Shown here piece after piece: positions 1 through 8,583 of a DNA stretch of 36,975 nucleotides. Below the pieces are notes generated by a model. It made no database searches and was not told where the DNA came from. It saw nothing but the letters and a program-made list of their open reading frames with translations. The stretch lies in assembly GCA_022072505.1 (NCBI GenBank), contig JAJVHU010000065.1, positions 1-36,975 of the forward strand, given 5' to 3'. This stretch comes from Phycisphaerae bacterium. GTDB lineage: Bacteria; Planctomycetota; Phycisphaerae; UBA1845. The translations under genes and the position numbers were made by a program. Position 1 is the stretch's first letter. Every line of letters begins with the position of its first letter.

Positions 1-117
1 AGCGGACGGCAGTGGAGCGAACGCGGGGCCCTGGCCATGACGACCCTCATCGCCTGTCGCCTCAACGGGGATTGGGACGCCTTCTGGGCCACCCACCCCC
101 TCCGCCGCGCCGCATAA
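1..117 (+). pseudogene. C-terminal end of an IS transposase, ISKra4-like (partial)
   Basis: Reading from base 1, an open frame of 38 codons runs to a TAA at 115-117. It contains a GRQWSERGA-like stretch followed by LIACRLNGDWDAFW. This resembles the last residues of ISKra4-type transposases, which usually end in a G.RW...G pattern and then an LR...S..WD.FW pattern. Only the end of the gene is in the window, so the catalytic part cannot be checked. A different DDE family with a similar tail is possible. Bases 118-367 hold no recognisable gene and may be the remaining IS end plus filler before module A. Confidence 0.45.
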
Positions 118-367
118 CTGCAACCGTTGGAGAGATGCACCCCACGCCGGGAGGTCGAACGCCTTGCGCTGGCGAACACGCCGCCGCCGCAGTAGGCTTA
201 CCGACGCTTGGGTCGGCAGGTGCCCGGAGAGAGAGTCTCGCGCGACTTGTAGACCGCGCGAGAACGGCGTCGGTGTTCAGCGCCGCCAGCGGTTGCAACG
301 GACCGCGCCGTGGGATGCGCGGCGCGGAACACGCGGCGCGTTGCCCACGTCTACGCGCCCACCGGCT

Positions 368-2890
368 ATGGAGAGCAGCAGCGTGCGCTCCTGCGTGAAT
401 AACCACGCCAACTTGATGAGCGTGATCCTTGCAATCGTCGGCCTCGGCGCGCTAGCGACCGCCGGGCGAACGAGCCGCGACCACAACTTCGACCGGCTGG
501 CGACGATCACCTATCCCGAGCGTGAGGACGGCGGCGCGCGGCGGGAGTTGACGTTTCACTATGGCGACTCGACCAGCGACGTGGACCATCTGGCGAGCCG
601 CGTCACCGCGATCGAGGATTCGCTGTTCGGCCACGAGGTGGCGGCGTATGCCTATGCGGGTCTGTCGCGGCGGGTGTCGATGTCGCTGGGCAACGGCGTC
701 GCGCAGGCGTACCGCACAGGCTCGGAGGCTGGGTATGCGGGGCTGGATCGGTTCGGGCGGATCGCGGACCTGCACTATGTGGACTCGACGGACGAGGCCC
801 CGGACCCGCCGACGATTCATCGTTACCAATATGGTTACGACCTGGCCGGCAATCGCGCCTATGCCCGCGTGACGCATCGGGACATGGTGAGCGGGACGGA
901 CCCTGGGCGGGGGAATGTGCGCTCCTGGGCGTATGGGCATGACGCTTTGCAGCGACTGGTCAGCGCGCGGATGGGGCGACTGAACTCCGCCAACACGGCC
1001 ATTGAGTCCGACGCGGCGGTGCCGTTGGATCGGGGGCTGTCGTGGGAACTGGACGGCCTGTCCAACTGGGGCGGCGGGGACTCGACCGACGGCAGTTACA
1101 ATCGTCTGGACGACACCACCGGCGACGGCGCGCCGGAGGTCACGGTCCTGACGCACCACAGTGTCAACGGCTTCAATGAGATTGACGAACTGACGACGCG
1201 CACCAACGGCGGCTCGCCGGTGACGCGGGATTTTGTGTCGGACGCGGCCGGGAACCTCATTCTCGACGAGCACCACTTCTACCAATATGACGCCTGGGGC
1301 CGCATGGTGCAGGCGAATCGCAAGGGGACGCTGACGGCGGCGTCGTTTGCGTCGGACGGCAAGCTGGAATCCGGCGAGGAGAGCAAGATCGGGGCGCTGG
1401 TGGGGCACTATGGGTACGACGGCCTGGGGCGCGTCATCACCCGCACCTGGCCGACGGCGGTGTCCTCCGCGTGCGAACAGACCGAGCACTATTATTATGA
1501 TGGCGTCAGGCGCGTGCAGGAGCAGTGGCTGGTCGAGACGGCCAACTGCACGACGACGCCTACCACCAATTGGATCACCAAGCGCGAGTACATCCACGGC
1601 CCGGACTACGTCGATGAGTTCGTCGCCCAGGTGCTCCATGCGGCGTGCGAGGGGCCGGGCGGGGGCGGGTCCACCAGCGGGCATTGCTCCACGGATGATT
1701 CTTTACCCACCTATTATTTGCAAGACGCGAACTACAATGTCGTGGCCACGCTGGACGACGGCTGTCCCTCCGCGGACTGCGGCTCAGGGGAAACCTGGGA
1801 TCCGGAAGGCCCCGTCGGCGTCTACGAGCAATACACGTATGAACCCTACGGCCAGCCGAGTTCCGTCGACAAGTTTGTAACAACACCCCCACAGAACGCC
1901 GCGGGCCACCAGGGCCTGATCTTCGACCGCTACTGCGGCAACAGCATCGAAGACCCCTGCATCACCACCACCCAGAAGGGCCTCTACCACAACCGCAACC
2001 GATACTACCACGCCCGGCTGGGACGATTTACCACGCCGGATCCCAACAGTTCCGCGATCCCGCTCATCGAGAGCGCATTATATTTCGGCCATTCGCCGAT
2101 GGCGCTTCTTGTATCAGCGTCTGGCGCCCTACCTTCTTACGCACCACTTCGGCAGTTTCGCGGGGAGATGAGTCTCTACGCATATCTCAACGCAAACCCT
2201 CCGAATTCACTTGATGCTACTGGACTGTTCTCTTTAAAAGACGTTGGAGTAGCTACCGCTACCCAAAGCCTATTGGGGGGGCTTTTCGGTGGGATTGTCA
2301 ACAAGGTAATGGGACAAAGTGTGCTTGACGGGGTAATAGGCGGAGCGATCGGCGGAGCGCTAGGCGGCGCAGCAGGCTCTTTAGCCAACGCGGCATTTGC
2401 CGGCTCCGCCTCCGGTCTTTTTGGAACTCTATTGGCGCATTCTGCTGTCGGGGCTGCCGATGGCGCCGTCTCTGCATTCGGACAATCGTATTACTCACAA
2501 GGAGATTTAGGTGCGGCGCTCGCGGATGCTGCGTTTGGCGCAGCAATAGGGGCTGCGACAGGGGGTGCGGTTGGTTGGGTCGTTAGCCCGTTGAGATTCT
2601 CGGTTGACGAGTTGTTTCGATCCGCTACAGTGCCTTACAAAAACGGGCTGACCAAGGCGGGGTTGTTTCTGCAGAAACATACGGCTGCCAGTAGGCGGGT
2701 AAATTGGACAACGACCGCGACGACTGCTTCGCAATACAATGCTGATGCGGCCAAACAAGTGATGGAGGTGCTGTCCAATCCCGCTTCGAGGTGGATTAAT
2801 GCTGCAGACGGCCGCTTCTCAATCCTGCACCCTGACGGACGCGGATTGAAGTTTAACAAGGACGGAAGCATATACTGTTTTTTGAATTGA
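368..2890 (+). CDS. Rhs module A: leader, YD-repeat shell, Rhs core, Gly-rich pretoxin, unknown toxin tip
   Basis: A polymorphic toxin of the Rhs/YD-repeat type, about 840 aa. From the ATG at 368 (or 416, MSVILAIVGLGALATAG) a short hydrophobic leader joins abruptly to YD-repeat shell at about residue 37. The shell is far shorter than normal Rhs proteins, which exceed 1,500 aa. The conserved core GLYHNRNRYYHARLGRF lies near residues 537-553. A Gly/Ala-rich pretoxin segment follows (about 620-740), then a tip ending in DGRFSILHPDGRGLKF. Tips with a similar DGRG..F..DG ending occur on Rhs and CdiA proteins and I suspect an RNase, but I cannot name the family. No strong ribosome binding site separates the two start candidates. 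The immunity gene starts 8 bp downstream. The tip has visibly lower GC than the shell. Confidence 0.8.
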   Translation: MESSSVRSCVNNHANLMSVILAIVGLGALATAGRTSRDHNFDRLATITYPEREDGGARRELTFHYGDSTSDVDHLASRVTAIEDSLFGHEVAAYAYAGLSRRVSMSLGNGVAQAYRTGSEAGYAGLDRFGRIADLHYVDSTDEAPDPPTIHRYQYGYDLAGNRAYARVTHRDMVSGTDPGRGNVRSWAYGHDALQRLVSARMGRLNSANTAIESDAAVPLDRGLSWELDGLSNWGGGDSTDGSYNRLDDTTGDGAPEVTVLTHHSVNGFNEIDELTTRTNGGSPVTRDFVSDAAGNLILDEHHFYQYDAWGRMVQANRKGTLTAASFASDGKLESGEESKIGALVGHYGYDGLGRVITRTWPTAVSSACEQTEHYYYDGVRRVQEQWLVETANCTTTPTTNWITKREYIHGPDYVDEFVAQVLHAACEGPGGGGSTSGHCSTDDSLPTYYLQDANYNVVATLDDGCPSADCGSGETWDPEGPVGVYEQYTYEPYGQPSSVDKFVTTPPQNAAGHQGLIFDRYCGNSIEDPCITTTQKGLYHNRNRYYHARLGRFTTPDPNSSAIPLIESALYFGHSPMALLVSASGALPSYAPLRQFRGEMSLYAYLNANPPNSLDATGLFSLKDVGVATATQSLLGGLFGGIVNKVMGQSVLDGVIGGAIGGALGGAAGSLANAAFAGSASGLFGTLLAHSAVGAADGAVSAFGQSYYSQGDLGAALADAAFGAAIGAATGGAVGWVVSPLRFSVDELFRSATVPYKNGLTKAGLFLQKHTAASRRVNWTTTATTASQYNADAAKQVMEVLSNPASRWINAADGRFSILHPDGRGLKFNKDGSIYCFLN
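1805..2046 (+). repeat. Rhs core repeat, copy A (242 bp)
   Basis: Encodes the segment from EGPVGVYEQYTYEPYGQ to the TPDPN boundary. Five collinear copies of the same 242-bp length occur in the window, differing by scattered, mostly synonymous changes. Confidence 0.9.
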
Positions 2891-2897
2891 CAGCGCC

Positions 2898-3155
2898 ATG
2901 AAGGAAATTGACCCAAAAAAAGTAAAGATATTCCTAGCGTCTCCGGAGCCGTGGGAACAATGCATAGTGTCTGTCGAAGATGACAAGATTCTATGGTTTA
3001 TTCTTTCGGACGAGAAGCTCAATGGAGAGTGCATAGTGGAGTTGCCGGGTGACGGCGAGAACATTATGCGCAGAATTCCTTTGAAGCTGTTCCGAACTCT
3101 TCTCGATGCGGCCGAGCGAAAGCTTCTTGGTAACCCTCGTAATGAAGCTCAGTGA
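2898..3155 (+). CDS. Putative immunity protein for module A
   Basis: An 85-aa acidic cytosolic protein with no signal peptide or membrane segment. I do not recognise its family. The immunity assignment rests on position: it starts 7 bp after the module A toxin stop, on the same strand, and it shares the lower GC of the toxin tip. It is followed directly by the leaderless Rhs core of module B. Immunity proteins to Rhs tips are typically small, acidic and specific to one tip, and this one fits. Confidence 0.6.
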   Translation: MKEIDPKKVKIFLASPEPWEQCIVSVEDDKILWFILSDEKLNGECIVELPGDGENIMRRIPLKLFRTLLDAAERKLLGNPRNEAQ

Positions 3156-3267
3156 ACCATCGTAGCCATTAAAGAGTACCGATAGGGCCACGCTGGACGA
3201 CGGCTGTCCCTCCGCGGACTGCGGCAGCGGCGGCGGGGGATGCGGCGAGCCGGGGGCGTTCTGCCCC

Positions 3268-3509
3268 GAAGGCCCGGTCGGCGTCTACGAGCAATACACG
3301 TATGAGCCGTATGGCCAGCCGAGTTCCGTCGACAAGTTCGTCACCACCCCACCGCAAAACGCCGTGGGCCACCAGGGCCTGATCTTCGACCGCTACTGCG
3401 GCAACAGCATCGAAGACCCCTGCATCACCACCACCCAGAAGGGCCTCTACCACAACCGCAACCGCTACTACCACGCCAGACTGGGACGATTCACCACGCC
3501 GGATCCCAA
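3268..3509 (+). repeat. Rhs core repeat, copy B (242 bp)
   Basis: Second copy. Homology to module A and C sequence extends upstream to about 3187, where it stops abruptly 32 bp after the module A immunity gene. Confidence 0.9.
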
Positions 3510-4344
3510 TGAGTCGGCGCTTCCCACGCTGCCTTTAACTCATTCAGGTTCGGAATGGTCAATTCACATTGGCTCATACGCTCCTGGAGGACAACATCAG
3601 GACGGCAATAACCTGTATGGTTATGTCTCATCCAACCCCATTATCCGTCGTGATCCCGCAGGCACGTTCTCGCTCCTGGACACCCTGGAGACGGCGTCGA
3701 TCAACGCCTACGTGAGAGGCTCCCAATTCGCGGCGGCGCACCCTGTCGCAACGCGCGTGATGGGCGGGCTGCTCGCGGCGTTCGATCTCTATGCCTTCAT
3801 CCAGTACGAGGAAGTTCAGGCCGTTGTGATGTCGCAGCCCAATCCCGGGGGCATTGTCGCGGGCCAGTTGGCCGCCATGCGATCTGCCTTGGGAGAGGTG
3901 TTGGCGACCGGAGGGTCGTTCAGGGCGCTGGCCAATCTCAGCGACGATGCACTGGGGTGGGTCAGGCGGAGTCGGGCCTTTGCCCTGTCGCAAACACCGG
4001 GCGCCGCGGTTGCGGGAGAACTCCGTGTCATTAGAATCTCCCGGTCTCGATGGCCGGAAGCCGCCGCGCATATCGCGGAGGCGCAGGCTTCCGGGCATCC
4101 TTCGATATTGACGATCGACAGAGCGGGCGCCAACACAAGACGGCAAGCGGCACTCGCCGCTCACCCGATCCAGAAGGGCATGGACCGCGATGAATATCCG
4201 CCGGCCGTGTTTTTGGAGGGAGGGTCGGGGGCGAGTGTGAGAGTCATCAAGGTAGGCGATAATAGGGGCGCGGGTGCTGCTATGCGATCTCAGATCAGCG
4301 GACTACAAGATGGAACTCAGGTAAAAGTTGAGGTTGTTCCATGA
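3364..4344 (+). CDS. Rhs module B: leaderless orphan core with NucA/NucB-type DNase tip
   Basis: The Rhs frame is open from 3166 but has no ATG or GTG before the GTG at 3364, so this looks like an orphan C-terminal cassette. After the core, the C-terminal ~100 residues match the NucA/NucB deoxyribonuclease family (PF14040). Visible motifs are HIAEAQASGHPSILTIDR, MDRDEYPPA (catalytic DRDEYPP block) and DNRGAGA. NucA is a DNA-entry nuclease in Bacillus, and on Rhs proteins the domain serves as a DNase toxin. The stop overlaps the ComJ-like immunity gene (ATGA). I see no secretion leader or ribosome binding site, so expression as it stands is doubtful and it may be a silent recombination donor. 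Confidence 0.85.
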   Translation: MGHQGLIFDRYCGNSIEDPCITTTQKGLYHNRNRYYHARLGRFTTPDPNESALPTLPLTHSGSEWSIHIGSYAPGGQHQDGNNLYGYVSSNPIIRRDPAGTFSLLDTLETASINAYVRGSQFAAAHPVATRVMGGLLAAFDLYAFIQYEEVQAVVMSQPNPGGIVAGQLAAMRSALGEVLATGGSFRALANLSDDALGWVRRSRAFALSQTPGAAVAGELRVIRISRSRWPEAAAHIAEAQASGHPSILTIDRAGANTRRQAALAAHPIQKGMDRDEYPPAVFLEGGSGASVRVIKVGDNRGAGAAMRSQISGLQDGTQVKVEVVP

Positions 4345-4835
4345 TACTCGCAAGCATGGATATTCTGGTCTCTTATTCCAGCATTGTAATAGCCGACACT
4401 TCCCTCGACAGAATGTTTAATGATTGGAGCGACGCCCATGTTCGTCAGGGATTCTCGTGGCGTCAAGGAAGTGTCTCGTTCGGCACGTTTGACAGTATTG
4501 ATATGCTGCTTGAGGTCCAGATAGTTGCCGATTGGAAACCACGTGACGATGCGCTGCGTATCATTCAAGTACCGTTTGCCGTTAACGGGAGCGGTACACT
4601 GCTTATCGACTCCCTCGGCATGGAGCACTACGTTTCCGTTCCCGTCGGCGAGTACTGCTTGATCTATGAACATGGCCTTCTTCGAGGGCCCGGAGTTGGC
4701 AAAGTGAAGTCAGACGAGAAGCTATGGGGCCTGCTGACATTCATTCCAGGAGATATCCCTGAGCCTAAAATCGTATTGGCTGATGAAGAACTTGATCCAC
4801 CGAATCCCCTCGTGATGACAGCCGAACCAATATGA
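4341..4835 (+). CDS. comJ: ComJ-like inhibitor, immunity protein for the module B DNase
   Basis: A 164-aa protein resembling ComJ (PF11033), the inhibitor of the NucA nuclease in Bacillus subtilis. Visible family features are an N-terminal SYSSIVIADTSLDRMFNDW stretch, then HVRQGFSWRQGSVSFGT, and a C-terminal DEELDPPNPLVM. The start overlaps the toxin stop by 4 bp (ATGA), so translation is probably coupled. Its own stop overlaps the module C start in the same way. The partner relationship is known for NucA/ComJ. That it neutralises this Rhs tip is an inference from family and adjacency. Confidence 0.85.
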   Translation: MILASMDILVSYSSIVIADTSLDRMFNDWSDAHVRQGFSWRQGSVSFGTFDSIDMLLEVQIVADWKPRDDALRIIQVPFAVNGSGTLLIDSLGMEHYVSVPVGEYCLIYEHGLLRGPGVGKVKSDEKLWGLLTFIPGDIPEPKIVLADEELDPPNPLVMTAEPI

Positions 4836-6202
4836 AGCTTCTGCAAAACGTAAGAGCATACGCTCTTGGTGCATTCCTGATTCTCAATGGTGCCATCTGC
4901 ACCAGTTTGATGACGAAGCGCGAGTATGTGCACGGCCCGGACTACGTCGATGAGTTCATCGCCCAGGTGATCAATCCGGCGTGCGACTGCGCGGAGGGCG
5001 ACAGTTGCGGCGGCGGGGGCGAGGACGGCAGCGGCGGCGGCGACAGTGCCCACTGCGGCGGGACGACGGATGACGACGCGCTGCCGGTCTATTATTTGCA
5101 GGATGCGAACTACAATGTGGTCGCGACGCTGGACGACGGCTGTCCGGGCGGAGATTGCGGCAGCGGCGGCGGGGGATGCGGCGAGCCGGGGGCGTTCTGC
5201 CCCGAAGGCCCGGTCGGCGTCTACGAACAATACACCTACGAACCCTACGGCCAGCCGAGTTCGGTCGATAAGTTCATCACCACCCCGCCGCAAAACACCG
5301 TGGGCCACCAGGGCCTGATCTTCGACCGCTACTGCGGCAACAGCATCGAAGACCCCTGCATCACCACCACCCAGAAGGGCCTCTACCACAACCGCAACCG
5401 CTACTACCACGCCCGGCTGGGACGATTTGCCACGCCGGATCCCAACAGTTCCGCGATCCCGCTGATCGAGGGCTTGTCCTATCATGGAGAGTCTTTGAGG
5501 GAACTGGCGTTTTCGGCTTCCGGCGCGTTGTCTGCCTGCTCGCCGCAGGGCCAGTTCGGCGACGGGATGAACCTGTATGGGTACGAGCAGTCAAGCCCCG
5601 TTGGGGGCGTCGATCCACTGGGACTCTTCACTTACAGCGATGTCCTTGTGGGCGTGTCCGAGGCTGTCGGGATCGGGCTGCGGGCGTATAGCGCGGCGTC
5701 GCTGGCGTCGGGGTTCGTCAATGACCTGCAGAGCGGAATCGGCGCGCGCAACGCCTTCATGAACCTGGCCGTCAACGCGGCGATGGATTATGCTGGGGGC
5801 AAGGCGTTCGATTTCGCCCTGCGGGGTCTGAACGCCGTGGCGGGGGCGGGGCGCCTTTCGCGGCTGGAAAGGAGCAAGGCGTGGCGCGAGTCGTTTGAGC
5901 AGGCGGGCGGGGAGATTCCGCCGGGGTGGAAACTGCACCACCTGTTCCCGCAGGAGCTGGAACACTTGTTCGCGACAAGGTGCAAGCCGGCGATCAACAT
6001 CCACGACCCACGATGGGGCATGCCGCTCGATCCGGATTGGCATACGTGGTTGCACAGCTCTAAAGGATTTAATTGGAACGGAAAGTGGACAAGCTTCTTT
6101 GGTAAGTATCGCGGGGACGTGCCGGCTCAGGATGCGATGGACTTTCTCGAAAGGCTTAAAAAACTGGCTGGAGAAGCACTAAAAAAGAAATTCGGGGCTT
6201 AA
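4832..6202 (+). CDS. Rhs module C: leader plus Rhs core with HNH/DUF2380-like nuclease tip
   Basis: A 456-aa toxin. It begins with a signal-peptide-like leader (MKLLQNVRAYALGAFLILNG), which switches at about residue 26 to Rhs shell (TKREYVHGPDYVDEF). Next come a Cys/Gly-rich linker, the Rhs core and an Ala-rich pretoxin. The tip contains WKLHHLFPQELEHLF, then NIHDPRWG and DWHTWLHSS. This spacing resembles the HNH-type DUF2380/SitA6-like domains, whose HH and later H residues bind the metal. The ATG lies within the stop of the ComJ-like gene. The immunity gene starts 3 bp after its stop. Nuclease activity is inferred from the motifs. Confidence 0.78.
   Translation: MKLLQNVRAYALGAFLILNGAICTSLMTKREYVHGPDYVDEFIAQVINPACDCAEGDSCGGGGEDGSGGGDSAHCGGTTDDDALPVYYLQDANYNVVATLDDGCPGGDCGSGGGGCGEPGAFCPEGPVGVYEQYTYEPYGQPSSVDKFITTPPQNTVGHQGLIFDRYCGNSIEDPCITTTQKGLYHNRNRYYHARLGRFATPDPNSSAIPLIEGLSYHGESLRELAFSASGALSACSPQGQFGDGMNLYGYEQSSPVGGVDPLGLFTYSDVLVGVSEAVGIGLRAYSAASLASGFVNDLQSGIGARNAFMNLAVNAAMDYAGGKAFDFALRGLNAVAGAGRLSRLERSKAWRESFEQAGGEIPPGWKLHHLFPQELEHLFATRCKPAINIHDPRWGMPLDPDWHTWLHSSKGFNWNGKWTSFFGKYRGDVPAQDAMDFLERLKKLAGEALKKKFGA
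5203..5444 (+). repeat. Rhs core repeat, copy C (242 bp)
   Basis: Third collinear copy, inside module C. Its end has GRFATPDPN instead of GRFTTPDPN. Confidence 0.9.
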
Positions 6203-6205
6203 GAC

Positions 6206-6736
6206 ATGCAGTTCTACGAAGTACATGAGCACGCTCATCCAGCCTACTGGTGGGCTGAGCCAGATTCCTACGAAGAACTCCATAAATACTGCAATACCCG
6301 GAGAAATCCGCCAAAGCCGCTACGATATGTGATTCGTCACGGGCGTCGTCCCGGACACGTGGTTGGCGAGCGCGCATGGTCCGCCAGCCTAGTTACAGCC
6401 CTGGTTCGTTCCAAGGCGCGTGGATACGGAAAGTTTCCAATTGATTTGTGGTATGAGGACCAAGAGCGCGTCACGGGATATGTTGGAATGCGCGTTTTCG
6501 GCAGCGGTGGGCCGTTTGATGCGGAAAGAAGCCAGGCGGAATACGGAAGGGGCGACGCACCGATATCCTACCAGGCCATTTATATGCAAGAAGCTCTGTG
6601 GGATGGCAGTGACATCTTTACAATTCCGGGGTTAGGCTATTCGGCATTCGTCGTCGAGCGTGTCGCAGATGAATTGCGCAAGCTCAAACTCAAGAATGTA
6701 TCGCTGGTGAAGAATACCGAATGCTCGTTGCCTTGA
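6206..6736 (+). CDS. Putative immunity protein for module C (Imm11/SitI-like)
   Basis: A 176-aa soluble protein starting 3 bp after the module C toxin stop. The C-terminal stretch SDIFTIPGLGYSAFVVERV, followed by ADELRKLKLKNVSL, recalls DUF1629/Imm11-like immunity proteins, which end in a DIF....VVSERV pattern and accompany HNH-type tips. I cannot confirm membership by eye. It contains no signal peptide. Its last 16 bp overlap the first possible start of module D (6721). GC is lower than in the flanking Rhs core. Confidence 0.6.
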   Translation: MQFYEVHEHAHPAYWWAEPDSYEELHKYCNTRRNPPKPLRYVIRHGRRPGHVVGERAWSASLVTALVRSKARGYGKFPIDLWYEDQERVTGYVGMRVFGSGGPFDAERSQAEYGRGDAPISYQAIYMQEALWDGSDIFTIPGLGYSAFVVERVADELRKLKLKNVSLVKNTECSLP

Positions 6737-8583
6737 CGAAACAATCGCACTCTATCATGAAGGCGGTGCGCGCCCTAGCCCGGGCGAGGCTTCGAATCAT
6801 CGCCCTATTGCTCGCTGTTGTCCCCGGCACGACTCCTGCGGCAACAGGGGGCGGCGGAGGGTGCGGCGAGCAAGGCGCGTTCTGCCCCGAAGGCCCGGTG
6901 GGCGTCTACGAACAATACACGTATGAACCCTACGGCCAGCCGAGTTCCGTCGATAAGTTCATCACCACCCCGCCGCAAAACACCGTGGGCCACCAGGGCC
7001 TGATCTTCGACCGCTACTGCGGCAACAGCATCGAAGACCCCTGCATCACCACCACCCAGAAGGGCCTCTACCTCAACCGCAACCGCTACTACCACGCCAG
7101 ACTGGGCCGCTTCACCACACCGGATCCTAACGCGTCAGCGCTTCCACTCATCGAGGGTGTCGCTTACCATGCTATGTCCCCATCCGCACTTGCGGCCGTG
7201 AGTTCTTCATCTCTCTCTCAGTATTCCCCCAGTGACCAGTTTGGCGATTCGATGAATCTATACACCTACTTGGCAAACCAGCCTGTTAACAACCTCGACC
7301 CAACCGGACGGTTTGCGATCGGTACATTTGGTGACTTGCTCGGCAGCACAGCCGTTCGCACAGGACTTACTGCTCTTGATGCTGGCGGAAAGGTCGCCAT
7401 GATGCTGGATACGTATTCAGCAATCGCAGGTGGAATGAATTGGCGCAATGCCTTGACGGACTTGGTGATTGGTGCGGCATATGACCGAATCGGCGGAAAG
7501 GCATTTGACGCCGCTCTAGATGCAGCTGTCTATGGAATTCGGAAGCTTAGCAGTGCCTTATCAAAAGGGATTCGAAAGGGGCTAGGGCAGGAGGTCGCTG
7601 CCCGCGGCTTTGCACCTCCGAGAGGGTTTTGCTTTGTAGAGGGTACTCTCGTATTAACTTCCAACGGCTATGTTCCCATAGAGTGCCTTGCCGTTGGCGA
7701 TAGGGTGCTTACTGCCGACTTCCCTTACACCAGTGAGCCCGACGACACCGCCTTGACAGCAGTCGACCCTAAGGCATGGGTCCATATATCTCTGAGAATG
7801 CATAATCCTGATGGATCAATGGACATTATATCGATTGAGACTCTGCAAAGCGAAGAACAATCGAAAGCGCTCGAATGCACAATTGGCGGTTGTGTATCAT
7901 ACTCCCTTGACGAAATGGGCCTGCAGGGGACGGCTTTTGTATATGACATTAAGCCGTGTCCACCGATACCTTGTGAGCCAGGGCGAGTTGTGCTATCGAC
8001 GGTAAGCCATTTGAATGGCCATGTCTTGCGCTTCTGGTTTGATACTGGGTTGCCTCTTGAGTTGACTGAAACACATCGGCTTTATTCTGAAGACAGGAAC
8101 GCGTGGGTTCAGGCCGTTGCCTTAAGGCCGGGAGACTGTATTCGCACCAGAGACGGCTCTATTCAAGTAGTCAATGTTGAACCGGTATCTGGGGTTTACA
8201 GGGTATATAATATTCAGGTGGAAACAGAGCGATGCTACTATGTCTCAGAGCATCAAATACTGAGTCATAATATGGACCAGTGCTCTCAACCCCTTACGGG
8301 GGCGGGCTATGAGACACGAATTCGAGGTCTGTGGGGTGGCGATGGGCCGTTCAACGTCGGCGGAAGGGAGTTTGATGGCGCCATAAATAACATTTGGTTC
8401 GAACTTAAAGGCTCAGCAGTAGGATTCAAGGACTGGGAGAACCTCCGGAACCAGCTCGGCTCGCAAGTCGCCATTGCTCGACAAAATGGGCACGAGTTTA
8501 TGCTGGTAACGTCTGGCGATATTCCAAGCGATTTTGCAGCGTGGTTATCGTCTAAGGGAATTGGACACGTGGTGCAGCCATGA
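6721..8583 (+). CDS. Rhs module D: leader, Rhs core, Hint domain, PD-(D/E)xK-like toxin tip
   Basis: About 620 aa from 6721, or 608 aa from the ATG at 6757, which gives a cleaner signal peptide (KAVRALARARLRIIALLLAV, then an A-x-A-like end). The leader joins the Cys/Gly-rich Rhs linker and core, then a pretoxin. A Hint (hedgehog/intein-like) autoprocessing domain follows: CFVEGTLVLTSNGYVPIE with the nucleophile Cys, a TETHRLYSEDRNAW block, and a C-terminal SEHQILSHN with the His-Asn pair. Downstream, the tip carries REFDGAINNIWFELKGS, a D...ExK arrangement as in PD-(D/E)xK (Tox-REase-type) nucleases. Hint would cleave just before the tip. The stop overlaps the immunity gene (ATGA). Confidence 0.8.
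   Translation: MLVALTKQSHSIMKAVRALARARLRIIALLLAVVPGTTPAATGGGGGCGEQGAFCPEGPVGVYEQYTYEPYGQPSSVDKFITTPPQNTVGHQGLIFDRYCGNSIEDPCITTTQKGLYLNRNRYYHARLGRFTTPDPNASALPLIEGVAYHAMSPSALAAVSSSSLSQYSPSDQFGDSMNLYTYLANQPVNNLDPTGRFAIGTFGDLLGSTAVRTGLTALDAGGKVAMMLDTYSAIAGGMNWRNALTDLVIGAAYDRIGGKAFDAALDAAVYGIRKLSSALSKGIRKGLGQEVAARGFAPPRGFCFVEGTLVLTSNGYVPIECLAVGDRVLTADFPYTSEPDDTALTAVDPKAWVHISLRMHNPDGSMDIISIETLQSEEQSKALECTIGGCVSYSLDEMGLQGTAFVYDIKPCPPIPCEPGRVVLSTVSHLNGHVLRFWFDTGLPLELTETHRLYSEDRNAWVQAVALRPGDCIRTRDGSIQVVNVEPVSGVYRVYNIQVETERCYYVSEHQILSHNMDQCSQPLTGAGYETRIRGLWGGDGPFNVGGREFDGAINNIWFELKGSAVGFKDWENLRNQLGSQVAIARQNGHEFMLVTSGDIPSDFAAWLSSKGIGHVVQP
6889..7130 (+). repeat. Rhs core repeat, copy D (242 bp)
   Basis: Fourth collinear copy. 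It encodes GLYLNRNRYYHARLGRF, with a His-to-Leu change relative to the other copies. Confidence 0.9.

Noticed and set aside
452..1684. A 410-codon minus-strand open frame opposite module A, and similar long frames opposite the other Rhs cores
   Set aside because: It mirrors the codon structure of the plus-strand Rhs gene, is Arg/Pro/Val-rich and has no recognisable domain. The same pattern repeats wherever the core repeats.
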